Positions 1-10,696 of a stretch of DNA of 64,000 nucleotides are shown piece by piece. A program made the translations under genes and the position numbers. Below the pieces are notes generated by a model. The model ran no database searches. It saw only the letters and a list, made by a program, of their open reading frames with translations, and was not told where the DNA came from. Within the stretch, counting starts at the first letter, position 1. Each line of letters begins with the position of its first letter. Source of the stretch: Liolophura sinensis (Eukaryota; Mollusca; Polyplacophora; Chitonida; Chitonidae); assembly GCF_032854445.1 (NCBI RefSeq), contig NC_088301.1, forward strand, positions 17,322,018-17,386,017, read 5' to 3'.

Positions 1-108
1 ATGGTGGAAATTGCTCTAAAGTGACGGAGTCTGTGATGTTGTAGTCGGTTATTGCCCTGACCGGATACCAAGATGCATGCCGGGATACTTTAAGATGACA
101 GGTGACAC
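1..108 (+). pseudogene. Decayed EGF-like exon at window edge
   Basis: The first 108 bases match the second half of the EGF exon at 6509-6658. The same order of residues can be read (VCDV..G.CPDR.PRC.PGY), but an in-frame TAA lies near base 32 and the last cysteine is lost. The following sequence to about 700 also resembles the intron downstream of that exon. I read it as a dead copy of an EGF exon from the receptor family in this window. Its 5' part lies outside the window. Confidence 0.7.
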
Positions 109-109
109 G

Positions 110-690
110 TTTGGTTTTAATCATGGTGACATGCGATACTATACATTTAGTGAACGATAAATTAAATGATTACAGTTTAGAACAAGAACACCGGCAATAT
201 GATAGTCACAGCGTTGATAGAATATTTGAGAACCGAGAAATTGTGCTCTCTTCGAGGTGATAATAATAACATTCAAAAGAGATCAACAATTTTACAGCCA
301 TTTGTTAAGTCTTTCAATTAAAGCACTTTAAATAGTCAATACCTCTAATGTACTGGAAATATACCTAATGGTAAAGGCTAATTCTCTTAAAATACTAATT
401 TGTAGGATCGCTGCTATCACCAGCATGCAGCCAGCACAATGGACTAAGGAATCCGGATGTAGAACTGCATGTCGAAGGGTATCAGCAAAGTCCACATTGT
501 TCAGTAGGATATGTTTCATGTGGCATCAGGCATTTTGATTCATCTTAATTTCATCTTGATACTACACCCATTTTGACCTAAATTTTCAGGCTGCATATAT
601 ATTCTTACTTCAGCAATTTTGTCTCTCTCCTTGTTGTTCTTATATATTTGAATTTTGTGAATTTACCTCACGGCAAACAGAAATTGACAA
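110..690. repeat. Diverged paralogue of the intron after the second EGF exon
   Basis: This noncoding stretch aligns by eye to 6660-7300 and 10848-11480, and in part to 15235-15460, with many substitutions and small gaps. Shared landmarks are the GTAGAACTGCATGT block and the CTTCAGCAATTTT block. No coding signal is seen. It shows that this locus grew by several rounds of duplication of different ages. Confidence 0.65.
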
Positions 691-697
691 AATACCA

Positions 698-1660
698 GGG
701 CCCGTATTCATAAAGATATTTAAACATGTCTTGGTGCTAAAAATTTTTTTAAACCCACTAAAGAAGTCTTAAATTGATAGAAAAAACTTAAGTGCCATTC
801 ATAAAAAAAACGTAAGTGTTAAGAAATTCTTAAATTCTAAGTGTGCCCATGACCACTTTTATCTTTTTGTTAAATTCTGAAGTAGTTTTTAACCAACAAA
901 CACATGGGGGCCGTTCTACTAAATTGTTCGAACGAATATAATGACAGAGAACTCTTAGATAGGTTTCGTCTGGATGCTGCACAGGAATTTGGCACATCGA
1001 ATCACTAGTTAGAGTTAACGTTGTTAGTGGATCGAATAGAAACTGTGCATTTAACCCAATGCAAAAAGTGTTGATTACTCTTCGTTTTTTGACAACTAGG
1101 AAATGCAGCTATGCAATGGTGATAACACTGGAGTCTCACAGCCGACTGTATCTAGGGCTATCACAGCTACCGTTCGAAGTCTGTTTTCATTTCATTTGTT
1201 TTCCACTGACAGCTCCACTGCGTCTATTGATGGGACACACGTACAAATCACTGTTCCTCACACATATGAAAACGAATTTGTTAATCTGCACCATTACCAC
1301 AGTATTAACGTTCAACTTGTTGTCGATGCGAAGTACAACATTCTGGACATTGTCTGAAAATGGTAAGGGTCTACACATGACGCTATAATTCTGCCACACT
1401 CATTCACATTCATCTCATCGGAGATAGTGGGTACCCATCTAAACGCTGGCTTCTTACCCATTTCCTCAGGCTACAACCCGGCCCTCAAACAAATTATAAG
1501 AGGTATATCATTAAAATATCTCCCAACTGACCTTTCTACCGCGAACATAGAGTTGTTTACCTTGATATCCATTATCGGCGCATTTGCTTTTCTATACGTG
1601 GTAAATGATCGGAATCTTTTCGTGGAAAAAAACATATATCCTCATTTATAAACATATGAG
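698..1660 (+). pseudogene. PIF/Harbinger transposase remnant (copy A)
   Basis: The block opens with GGGCCCGTATTCATAAAG, a typical Harbinger terminus. Frames then give pieces of a HARBI1-like DDE transposase in order: a FRLDAA region near 967, LITLRF then MQLCNGD..GVSQPTVSRAI (about 1075-1165), IDGTH with the first catalytic Asp (about 1228), HSINVQ..DAKYNILD (about 1300-1350), and IGDSGYPSKRWLL with the second Asp (about 1410-1455). Stops and frame changes separate these pieces, and no 3' inverted terminus is visible. The family cuts and pastes DNA as a transposase plus a Myb-like partner; no partner is seen here. A shorter sister copy lies at 15464-16260. Confidence 0.85.
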
Positions 1661-1780
1661 TTTCTATAAAGAGAAAAAAAAACTGAAATATAAACTTTGT
1701 AGGAGTTCATCGTAAAGTTCAAACATTTGAGCTAATTCATCCAATTTTCCCCTGCAGTATTTCAGCTATACCTATATACT

Positions 1781-3349
1781 TCAAAAAGGCTGATGGGGAG
1801 GCACAAAAGCAATCAATATTGCCGTTTTAATGATGAGATCTTTGAGTAAAATAAATTTAACTGGCCATAAGGTTTTAATAAACCACAACACGTTAATGAC
1901 ATCCCATATTTCTGAATATATTCGGTTAGGAGGCCGGACATTGAAAATGGTCATCATAGATTTTATTTCTAAACGATGTTCCAGATGTGTGTCATTTACA
2001 AACCTACATAAGATCTCCTGGCACTGGATCTGTTTGTTGCCTATTGCAAAAATCCCACCCATCTGGACACATAGGTGTTGTATTGTTTATGAGTTCATGG
2101 CTTCCAGGAAAATGCAGGATGATATCGGCCGCGTGTGTTGAAATATTCTGGTTTTTAACAGATCTCCTGACAATCTGGGTGCTAAGAAGTTCAGTTTCCC
2201 CTGAAGAGGGTGCAAGGCTGTGCTGTGGGAAAAAGTCAGTAGATCCGTCCTTTGTGGAGAAAACAATGGTACTGCTGTCAGTATGCACAGCAGGGGAGAA
2301 AACCAGGTTTTTATAAGCCAGGCATGGGGTGTGAGGAGGCCGTTCTCCGCGTCTTCCCTATTCTTTTGTAGACACGCTGGGATGAGGATGAAAGGTGAAA
2401 ATGGGTATAAATAAATGTTACACCAAGACACTGTAAAAGCATTTACATGAACAGCATGCATATTTGTCCAACTTTAGCATTTAGACGACATACAAACAAA
2501 TCGATCTCTGGCTTCCCAAACCTCATCACAATTTTCAAATAGACACCTGTGTGTAACGCCCACTCTGTGCGATCATAGAAATTTCTATTCTTAAAGCCTG
2601 TCGTTTGATGAGTCTTTTCAGGTATGCTTTTAGATGTATTGATAGACCGAGATCCAATGTTTCTTGAAATACACCAGTTCCACATTTGTACACCAGATCA
2701 TTAACCAGGATTGACCTTGTTCCTCTCATGCGATTGACATGACCTCACCGCATTAGTATAATCCACGAGCGACTGGATATGAATATATTTGTCAGACTTA
2801 GTACAAGTACGAAGCGCCAAATAGCTCCACTGTAACTCCAAATAACTTATATTTTAAGTTATAAGTTTTCTGCACAAGCACCACGAAGTAGAGTGGAATC
2901 TTCCCAACTTACTGTTTTTGAGGCTGATTTGCGAAATAAGTGAAGTTTCTGACAATACAGTTCCTCAGCCCACTAGCAGAGCTCCGTTTTTATTTATCCA
3001 TTAATTTTTGATTAAAGCATCATAATCACCCCACTGTCTTCGAGGGCATTTATATTAGTTCCTTTTTAAGCTTCTGTTCTGTGGCGTATTTGACCCCAGA
3101 ACAAAAAGAAACCATCGTACCGATTAGAGATGCTAACTGTGGAATTTTGGTTCCTTCATGAGTGAGTAATGAAGGGGATCTATCTACCAAAATATCTGCC
3201 TCTCTCTTTATTATTGTAACTTCCATTTTTACCGTATTATTATGAAAACCTAGATGGTTTATTTGTAAGCTTAGTTCTAAGCAAGGTTTTTCACTAGTGA
3301 TAGTAAATTCTAGAGAATGAAACAACAAGTTGTTTTCAAATTTTGCCAT
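1781..3349 (-). pseudogene. DIRS-like tyrosine-recombinase retroelement remnant (copy A)
   Basis: Read on the minus strand, three parts appear in the DIRS order. First is a reverse-transcriptase thumb region (3349-3050) with LGF...M.VTI and the PQLASLIGTMVS motif. Next is an RNase H end (about 2740-2443) with MRGTRS, TEWALH and FGKPEIDLFVCRLNAK. Last is a tyrosine-recombinase N-terminal domain (about 2290-1781) with FCNRQQTDPVPG, RPPNRIYSEIWDV and LKDLIIKTAILIA. Frameshifts and stops lie between them, and the catalytic C-terminal half of the recombinase is absent here; a diverged copy of that half is at 14290-13963. This is a dead element. Family assignment rests on these motifs, not on a database search. 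Confidence 0.75.
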
Positions 3350-3393
3350 AGCATCACAAAACAGCTACCCAAAATATGCTGTCATGTATATTT

Positions 3394-3461
3394 ATAGGTT
3401 ATTGGATTGTATGGCCCTGTATGGACGAATCCATACAAGACCATACAATCCAATAACCTAT
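3394..3461. repeat. Perfect 21-bp inverted repeat with nested hairpin (unit 1)
   Basis: Arms at 3394-3414 and 3441-3461 are perfect reverse complements. Inside the 26-bp spacer, TGTATGGA and TCCATACA (3418-3425 and 3430-3437) form a second stem with a CGAA tetraloop. The whole could extrude as a cruciform or fold as an RNA hairpin. It starts 23 bp inside the duplication breakpoint. It may be a foldback or MITE-like insertion; a microRNA-type precursor cannot be excluded from sequence alone. Confidence 0.85.
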
Positions 3462-3762
3462 TTATTATACATGCACTTGTCAAAAACGTAAGTAAATAAA
3501 CTCGAACGCTAAACAAATTGGGTAAAACCGTGCTAATTATTTTATATCGCGTAACAATAGCCGGTTACGGATGAATATGGAATACTGAATGGAGCACTTT
3601 CATTGGCTGACAGAAAACTGGGTCAGGCGCACATGGCCGAAGCGGTATTTTACAAACAGAAGTGTAAAGAAAAGGAATGCAGACGTTTTAGTGAAAATTA
3701 AAAGTGCAGTTATTGAAAACTGCGCCACCGAACAGACTAGTGTAATCTTTACAGGATGAGGA

Positions 3763-4337
3763 CTAAAGAGAAGTAGAGTTTGCTGACACAATTAGCTGAT
3801 TATCCTTGCTATTCTTTGCGGAAGTTGATGGCATCGGTGTCGTGAAAACTTCATTTGTGTGCACTTGAAGTGACCGGCCAGGGGGTGGAAGCGCGGGAGA
3901 TGGTTGACTGAAGGCGCGATTGCCCTGAAGTAAACTCGACATTTGCTTCTGCTTTACGTGTTCTAATTTAGAATCATACCCCTGGATGCTAGCAAGGGAT
4001 TTGTGTCCGGTGACCTGCATAATTTTATGTGGAGCGACGCCAGATTTTACAAGGGTTTGGACGGTTGTTTTTCGGACCGAGTGATTAGTTTTCCGGCCTT
4101 TCAGTCAAGCAGCCTCGGCTGCCCTCTTCATTAGCTTTCCCAAACGATGCTCTCCCATTGGAGTGGAGTAATACCACACAGCTGCATTAGGTTTGAGGCG
4201 ACATTCGGGAACTGGTGTGAGGTAGAATGGGCTTCTAAAATGTTGTCCAGGTCTGGGTCATCAAATGGATCAAGTAGCATGCAAATTTCAGCGTCGGTGA
4301 GATCAAATGGGTCAGAATCTGATTGATCGGCAGCCAT
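3763..4337 (-). pseudogene. Crypton-like tyrosine recombinase, internally deleted (unit 1)
   Basis: On the minus strand an acidic N-terminal frame of 68 codons starts at 4337 (MAADQSDSDPFDLTDAEI) and stops at 4131. Just after a further stop, a second frame gives the C-terminal core of a Crypton-type (DUF3504-like) recombinase: NHSVRKTTVQ with the box-II type Arg, then VTGHKSLASIQGY with the box His and nucleophile-like Tyr, ending at 3763. The recombinase centre, including the first catalytic Arg region, is missing. It looks like an internally deleted, nonautonomous derivative. Such elements recombine a circular DNA through a Tyr nucleophile. The copy at 7949-8523 translates identically. Confidence 0.75.
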
Positions 4338-4386
4338 GCTTGTTGTGTCGTCTGCTTGTTGACAAACAAAAGGTAGTCCGTACGTG

Positions 4387-4436
4387 TGACGTCACAGTTA
4401 CAACTGTCCAATATATAAAAAGTATTGGGCAGTTGT
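4387..4436. promoter_or_regulatory. CRE palindrome, TATA-like box and inverted repeat upstream of the Crypton remnant
   Basis: A full TGACGTCA palindrome lies at 4387-4394. Inverted arms ACAACTGTCCAATA (4400-4413) and TATTGGGCAGTTGT (4423-4436) differ at one position and flank ATATAAAA. The cluster is 50 to 100 bp upstream of the minus-strand start at 4337, so it could be the old promoter of that remnant or its terminal repeat. It recurs at 8573-8622. Function is inferred only. Confidence 0.4.
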
Positions 4437-4588
4437 GTGTATTATATAATACAGTAGGCGCTGAACACTTAGGTGTATAATAAAACCAGATATGACATTC
4501 TGTTGTCTACATGTGTGTTGAGATTGTATTAAAAATTATCCTGATGTAAGGGCCTATTTTATTAGTTGTTGATTGTGTATGTATAAAG

Positions 4589-4640
4589 TATGTGCCCCCC
4601 GGACGTATAGACCAGACTGTTAGAAGAGATGTGGGACCTT
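4589..4640 (+). pseudogene. Truncated EGF exon remnant (unit 1)
   Basis: After TATAAAG the sequence reads C-A-P-R-T-Y-R-P-D-C, then an in-frame TAG, then K-R-C-G. It matches the first third of the EGF exons of this locus and loses similarity after 4640. The intron-like sequence that follows resembles the one after the intact exon at 5826. It is a dead EGF copy; the second unit has the same at 8775-8826. Confidence 0.65.
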
Positions 4641-5825
4641 TTCTATTTGACAGGAACAATGGTCAGTTATGTTGGCCAAAGCTCGAGTCATAACTAAACA
4701 GAATATTACCATAACAAAAAAACTTTACGTTAAAACTACTTTAACGTCTTGTACATTGTGTTGGTGGTCTTCATTTCCCACACATGTCGGATGTTCTCAA
4801 AACCATCTTTTCGGATGTATGATATGGTACTTTAATTCATGAGAGTACAGATGTTTATCGTTTTAAAAGACAGTCACATGAAGTGCATTTTATCAGTCTG
4901 TATTGTATTTTCAATATTATATGAAATATACATGCATATCAGCCAAAAAAACTAAGCGCCATATCAACCCATTAATTTAAATGGGTCAAATCAACACTTA
5001 CAATGCATGATGAGCTACCGAAATCTAACCTGACATGTTTGGTAAAGGTTGATTCTGGGTGATTCCGAATTTCAGTTTTGGGGCAGCTGTGTGGAAAGGA
5101 CAACATTGTGGCTGATGTCCTATCTAGAGCTTCAATGCCATTTATGTTGTTTTGTATATTATTGTCAGTTGTATTATTTGTCTAGTTTGTTCAAAAATAC
5201 GTATTGAACTTATTTAAGTGTCTGCGCATTTCTTTTTTGGATCATGTGTGACGTCTATCGCCGATCTGAGAGTTGTTTTTCATCTTTACTCTCAGGTAGC
5301 GTTACCTTTACAAACCTCAAAACTACAGGTGAAACGATGAACAAGTGTTTTGGGCTTATTTCATTTTAGCCTTATGCTAAAAACGAAACAAAACTGTTTA
5401 TTTATATGCACATACTTGTACAAAGCACCTCCTAGAGATTCCTGTAAGATTCCCATCTAAAAACCTTCCTGGAATTTGGATATGGCTATAGGTTTAGTGT
5501 GATAATTTGGAAACCCAGCGACAGGGGGCAATTGGCTACAGGACAATACACGCACACCCCTGCTTTACTCTCCTAGTTGCTTGTTGCATAGCAGAAGGCA
5601 GTACTCTCTAAAACGACGCAATAACATGTGTACACAATAACATGTGTATCTGTGAGACATATTTTAGGTAACGTTGAAAATTATAAAATTTTAGTATTGG
5701 TAGTAGGTTACACAAATTATGTGAAGTACGTTTAACAAAATTATGTATATGTTCCGCGCACATATACAGCATCACTTTTAAATAACCCTTTAATATCTAT
5801 ACATGTATTCTTCTTTGTGTAAAAG
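4641..5825. other. Intronic or intergenic sequence, nothing recognised (unit 1)
   Basis: About 1.2 kb of A+T-rich sequence between the truncated EGF exon and the first intact EGF exon. I see no convincing coding frame, terminal repeat or tandem array. The equivalent in unit 2 is 8827-10011. Confidence 0.5.
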
Positions 5826-5975
5826 TGTGTACCAGTGGGACATATGGACCAGACTGCAAGAAGAGATGCGGGAACTGTACTGCGGGATCGCTTGTCTGTA
5901 ACACAACATCCGGGCACTGTCCACAGACATTATCCATTTGCATACCTGGATTCTCACCTCCGACATGTGAAACAA
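5826..5975 (+). CDS. EGF-like domain exon 1 of receptor gene 1
   Basis: This is a 150-bp phase-1 exon, flanked by an AG acceptor (5824-5825) and a GT donor (5976-5977, GTTAGT). It encodes one MEGF/scavenger-receptor type EGF repeat with eight cysteines: C-TSGTYGPD-C-KKR-C-GN-C-TAGSLV-C-NTTSGH-C-PQTLSI-C-IPGFSPPT-C. Spacing and the NTTSGHCP signature match the other EGF exons here. Such repeats build the ectodomain of MEGF10, Draper or SREC-like phagocytic and pattern-recognition receptors; that role is family knowledge, not shown here. Because phases at both ends are equal, the exon can be duplicated without breaking the frame, and it was (10012-10161). The upstream exons of the gene are not identified. 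Confidence 0.85.
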
Positions 5976-6233
5976 GTTAGTTTCATTTTATTTGATCGCC
6001 AGTTACAAACAAATGCTTTGTTCTGCGTTCTCTGGCATTGTTTCCAGCAGAAACAGTGGACAGTTGTGTCGGTCGTAGCCCGCAGTAACACAGGAAAATG
6101 GGCTACTTTTCTAAAACATTTCAAGTTCTTGTATATACTGTTGGTGTTCTTCATTTCGCTTGGAAATGTTGAATGTTTCCATCATTTTTTCTCACTTATG
6201 TCATATGGTGATCTTATTTTGTGAAACCACAGG

Positions 6234-6388
6234 CTGTAAGTGGGAAGGTCTTCCAGCAACCTGCGGATGGTCGTGGGTTTCCCCCGGGATGTGCCCGGCA
6301 CCACCACCATAATGCTCGCCGCCGTCGTATAAATGAAACATTCCTGAGTACGGCGTAAAACACCAATCAAATAAATAAATAAATAAAT
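6234..6388 (+). repeat. tRNA-SINE 3' part (unit 1)
   Basis: The sequence runs from GGAAGGTCTTCCAGCAACC through a GCCGCCGTCGTATAAATG block and GAGTACGGCGTAAAACACC to a tail of AAAT repeats. The same tail ends the SINE at 30979-31198, and the upstream half is seen in reverse at 22583-22735. The tRNA-like head is missing, so the copy is 5' truncated. I recognise this tail as widespread in mollusc genomes. The sister copy is at 10420-10576. Confidence 0.75.
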
Positions 6389-6508
6389 GAAATCACAGGT
6401 TTTTATCTTCTTAAGCGACAGTTAAATATTGTACAATTTAAGTAAGCCTCCTTTGTATTTAAAGATATGAAATTTACTTTAGACTGGGATGTTTCGTATT
6501 TCCTTCAG

Positions 6509-6658
6509 ATTGTAACCCTGGGACATATGGATCAGATTGTAAGAGAAAATGTGGTCATTGCTCAGAGGGGGAGTCTGTATGTGACGTTACGATCGGTCAT
6601 TGCCCTGACCGAAAGCCCAGATGCTCACCTGGATACTCCGGTGTGGCATGTGACACAG
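6509..6658 (+). CDS. EGF-like domain exon 2 of receptor gene 1
   Basis: A 150-bp phase-1 exon between TTCAG (6504-6508) and GTCGGT (from 6659). It encodes C-NPGTYGSD-C-KRK-C-GH-C-SEGESV-C-DVTIGH-C-PDRKPR-C-SPGYSGVA-C, an eight-cysteine EGF repeat that differs clearly from exon 1. It joins in phase with the exon at 5826-5975. The decayed exon at 1-108 derives from this type. In the genome it recurs almost unchanged at 10697-10846 through the tandem duplication. Confidence 0.85.
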
Positions 6659-6659
6659 G

Positions 6660-7556
6660 TCGGTATCATCATTGTCACATGTTCATCCCTTGCACTACTA
6701 TACATTAAGCGGATGGTAGATGAAACGATAACAAATTAGAACGTAAAAACCGACAATGTGATAGCCACAACGTGGTGAGAACATTTTAGAAACAAACAAG
6801 GTGTGTTTGTCGTCGAGATGAGAATAATAATATTTAAAATTAAACGAGAAATTAGACAGAAAAGACCAACAATTTTACAGCCATTTGGTAATTCTATCAG
6901 TCAGAATAATACAATGAAACACTTTTAAATATTCTATATTTTTAATATTCTAGAAATACGCATTATGGTACAGGCTATTGCTCTTCAAATACAAAATGGC
7001 AGGATCGCTGGTATCACCTGCATGCAGCCAACTCAATGGACTAGGAAAGGATTAGGGTGTAGAACTGCATGTGAAAGAATATCAGCAGAATCCACATAGT
7101 CCAAAAAAATATGTGTGATGTCGCATCCGGCATTTGGTTCACCTTGATTTCGTCTTGATACTACACCCACCTTGACATACATTTTCAGGCTGCATGTATA
7201 TTCTCTCTTCAGCAATTTTTTCTCTCTCTCCTTGCTGTTCTTATATATTTCAATTTTGTGAATTTATCTCATGGCGAACAGAAATTGGCAAAATGCCAGG
7301 CATACATGCGTTGAAATAGATGTGTATCAGGCGTCAACCGAAGTGGTTGTTCCGTGCAAATAATTACAATGTAAAAAACATATAGAGTAAAACCAGAGCG
7401 GCGACTAAATTGTGGTACCTGGCAAATGGTTACACTTAACGTTTTAGTGATGCATGAAAGACGCAGTCAGTATAAAATTGTTGACAATAATACAGCTTCC
7501 CTTAGCTTTCGGTAAAATTTGGTTTCCAACAAATGCATGTGTTATTTTGTATTTCA
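6660..7556. other. Intron after EGF exon 2, no further genes (unit 1)
   Basis: Roughly 900 bp of A+T-rich sequence, related to 110-690. Its distal end (about 7454-7556) is related to 16440-16560. No coding or mobile element signature is seen other than these paralogies. The equivalent in unit 2 is 10848-11742. Confidence 0.5.
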
Positions 7557-7579
7557 AAAATATGCTGTCATGTATATTT

Positions 7580-7647
7580 ATAGGTTATTGGATTGTATGG
7601 CCCTGTATGGACGAATCCATACAAGACCATACAATCCAATAACCTAT
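7580..7647. repeat. Perfect 21-bp inverted repeat with nested hairpin (unit 2)
   Basis: Exact copy of 3394-3461, with the same 21-bp arms and inner TGTATGGA/TCCATACA stem. It lies just inside the junction between the two tandem units. Confidence 0.85.
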
Positions 7648-7948
7648 TTATTATACATGCACTTGTCAAAAACGTAAGTAAATAAACTCGAACGCTAAAC
7701 AAATTGGGTAAAACCGTGCTAATTATTTTATATCGCGTAACAATAGCCGGTTACGGATGAATATGGAATACTGAATGGAGCACTTTCATTGGCTGACAGA
7801 AAACTGGGTCAGGCGCACATGGCCGAAGCGGTATTTTACAAACAGAAGTGTAAAGAAAAGGAATGCAGACGTTTTAGTGAAAATTAAAAGTGCAGTTATT
7901 GAAAACTGCGCCACCGAACAGACTAGTGTAATCTTTACAGGATGAGGA

Positions 7949-8523
7949 CTAAAGAGAAGTAGAGTTTGCTGACACAATTAGCTGATTATCCTTGCTATTC
8001 TTTGCGGAAGTTGATGGCATCGGTGTCGTGAAAACTTCATTTGTGTGCACTTGAAGTGACCGGCCAGGGGGTGGAAGCGCGGGAGATGGTTGACTGAAGG
8101 CGCGATTGCCCTGAAGTAAACTCGACATTTGCTTCTGCTTTACGTGTTCTAATTTAGAATCATACCCCTGGATGCTAGCAAGGGATTTGTGTCCGGTGAC
8201 CTGCATAATTTTATGTGGAGCGACGCCAGATTTTACAAGGGTTTGGACGGTTGTTTTTCGGACCGAGTGATTAGTTTTCCGGCCTTTCAGTCAAGCAGCC
8301 TCGGCTGCCCTCTTCATTAGCTTTCCCAAACGATGCTCTCCCATTGGAGTGGAGTAATACCACACAGCTGCATTAGGTTTGAGGCGACATTCGGGAACTG
8401 GTGTGAGGTAGAATGGGCTTCTAAAATGTTGTCCAGGTCTGGGTCATCAAATGGATCAAGTAGCATGCAAATTTCAGCGTCGGTGAGATCAAATGGGTCA
8501 GAATCTGATTGATCGGCAGCCAT
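7949..8523 (-). pseudogene. Crypton-like tyrosine recombinase, internally deleted (unit 2)
   Basis: Copy of 3763-4337: the same 68-codon acidic N-terminal frame (8523-8317) and the same VTGHKSLASIQGY C-terminal fragment (8206-7949), with the same stops. It arose by the segmental duplication and not by transposition, because its flanks are duplicated with it. Confidence 0.75.
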
Positions 8524-8774
8524 GCTTGTTGTGTCGTCTGCTTGTTGACAAACAAAAGGTAGTCCGTACGTGTGACGTCACAGTTACAACTGTCCAATAT
8601 ATAAAAAGTATTGGGCAGTTGTGTGTATTATATAATACAGTAGGCGCTGAACACTTAGGTGTATAATAAAACCAGATATGACATTCTGTTGTCTACATGT
8701 GTGTTGAGATTGTATTAAAAATTATCCTGATGTAAGGGCCTATTTTATTAGTTGTTGATTGTGTATGTATAAAG

Positions 8775-8826
8775 TATGTGCCCCCCGGACGTATAGACCA
8801 GACTGTTAGAAGAGATGTGGGACCTT
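8775..8826 (+). pseudogene. Truncated EGF exon remnant (unit 2)
   Basis: Copy of the 4589-4640 remnant with the same internal stop. Confidence 0.65.
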
Positions 8827-10011
8827 TTCTATTTGACAGGAACAATGGTCAGTTATGTTGGCCAAAGCTCGAGTCATAACTAAACAGAATATTACCATAA
8901 CAAAAAAACTTTACGTTAAAACTACTTTAACGTCTTGTACATTGTGTTGGTGGTCTTCATTTCCCACACATGTCGGATGTTCTCAAAACCATCTTTTCGG
9001 ATGTATGATATGGTACTTTAATTCATGAGAGTACAGATGTTTATCGTTTTAAAAGACAGTCACATGAAGTGCATTTTATCAGTCTGTATTGTATTTTCAA
9101 TATTATATGAAATATACATGCATATCAGCCAAAAAAACTAAGCGCCATATCAACCCATTAATTTAAATGGGTCAAATCAACACTTACAATGCATGATGAG
9201 CTACCGAAATCTAACCTGACATGTTTGGTAAAGGTTGATTCTGGGTGATTCCGAATTTCAGTTTTGGGGCAGCTGTGTGGAAAGGACAACATTGTGGCTG
9301 ATGTCCTATCTAGAGCTTCAATGCCATTTATGTTGTTTTGTATATTATTGTCAGTTGTATTATTTGTCTAGTTTGTTCAAAAATACGTATTGAACTTATT
9401 TAAGTGTCTGCGCATTTCTTTTTTGGATCATGTGTGACGTCTATCGCCGATCTGAGAGTTGTTTTTCATCTTTACTCTCAGGTAGCGTTACCTTTACAAA
9501 CCTCAAAACTACAGGTGAAACGATGAACAAGTGTTTTGGGCTTATTTCATTTTAGCCTTATGCTAAAAACGAAACAAAACTGTTTATTTATATGCACATA
9601 CTTGTACAAAGCACCTCCTAGAGATTCCTGTAAGATTCCCATCTAAAAACCTTCCTGGAATTTGGATATGGCTATAGGTTTAGTGTGATAATTTGGAAAC
9701 CCAGCGACAGGGGGCAATTGGCTACAGGACAATACACGCACACCCCTGCTTTACTCTCCTAGTTGCTTGTTGCATAGCAGAAGGCAGTACTCTCTAAAAC
9801 GACGCAATAACATGTGTACACAATAACATGTGTATCTGTGAGACATATTTTAGGTAACGTTGAAAATTATAAAATTTTAGTATTGGTAGTAGGTTACACA
9901 AATTATGTGAAGTACGTTTAACAAAATTATGTATATGTTCCGCGCACATATACAGCATCACTTTTAAATAACCCTTTAATATCTATACATGTATTCTTCT
10001 TTGTGTAAAAG

Positions 10012-10161
10012 TGTGTACCAGTGGGACATATGGACCAGACTGCAAGAAGAGATGCGGGAACTGTACTGCGGGATCGCTTGTCTGTAACACAACATCCGGG
10101 CACTGTCCACAGACATTATCCATTTGCATACCTGGATTCTCACCTCCGACATGTGAAACAA
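10012..10161 (+). CDS. EGF-like domain exon 3 of receptor gene 1 (duplicate of exon 1)
   Basis: A 150-bp phase-1 exon that appears identical to 5826-5975, with the same acceptor and GTTAGT donor. It encodes the eight-cysteine repeat starting C-TSGTYGPDC. It is brought in by the tandem segment, so in a spliced transcript it would follow exon 2 in frame and lengthen the ectodomain. If the duplication is an assembly artefact, this exon is not a separate one. Confidence 0.8.
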
Positions 10162-10419
10162 GTTAGTTTCATTTTATTTGATCGCCAGTTACAAACAAAT
10201 GCTTTGTTCTGCGTTCTCTGGCATTGTTTCCAGCAGAAACAGTGGACAGTTGTGTCGGTCGTAGCCCGCAGTAACACAGGAAAATGGGCTACTTTTCTAA
10301 AACATTTCAAGTTCTTGTATATACTGTTGGTGTTCTTCATTTCGCTTGGAAATGTTGAATGTTCCCATCATTTTTTCTCACTTATGTCATATGGTGATCT
10401 TATTTTGTGAAACCACAGG

Positions 10420-10576
10420 CTGTAAGTGGGAAGGTCTTCCAGCAACCTGCGGATGGTCGTGGGTTTCCCCCGGGATGTGCCCGGTTTCCACCCACCATAA
10501 TGCTCGCCGCCGTCGTATAAATGAAATATTCCTGAGTACGGCGTAAAACACCAATCAAATAAATAAATAAATAAAT
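10420..10576 (+). repeat. tRNA-SINE 3' part (unit 2)
   Basis: Copy of 6234-6388. It has a slightly different centre (GGTTTCCACCCACC where unit 1 has GGCACCACCACC), one of the few differences between the tandem units. Confidence 0.75.
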
Positions 10577-10696
10577 GAAATCACAGGTTTTTATCTTCTT
10601 AAGCGACAGTTAAATATTGTACAATTTAAGTAAGCCTCCTTTGTATTTAAAGATATGAAATTTACTTTAGACTGGGATGTTTCGTATTTCCTTCAG

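Larger units (their letters stand above)
3371..7556. repeat. 4186-bp tandem duplication, unit 1
   Basis: This unit recurs immediately downstream at 7557-11742. By eye I see fewer than about ten differences, among them a T/C at 6175 versus 10361, a 2-bp length change in the SINE near 6300, two single-base deletions near 6790 and 6801, and T/G near 7396. It contains a hairpin, a Crypton-like remnant, a truncated EGF exon, two intact EGF exons and a SINE tail. The junction falls in a run of A residues shared by both ends, so microhomology of about four bases is possible. Confidence 0.95.

Noticed and set aside
5835-6224. A 129-codon frame overlapping the EGF exon at 5826 (and its copy at 10021)
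   Set aside because: It uses the wrong frame; the cysteine-rich frame bounded by splice sites is the coding one, and this frame runs into the intron.
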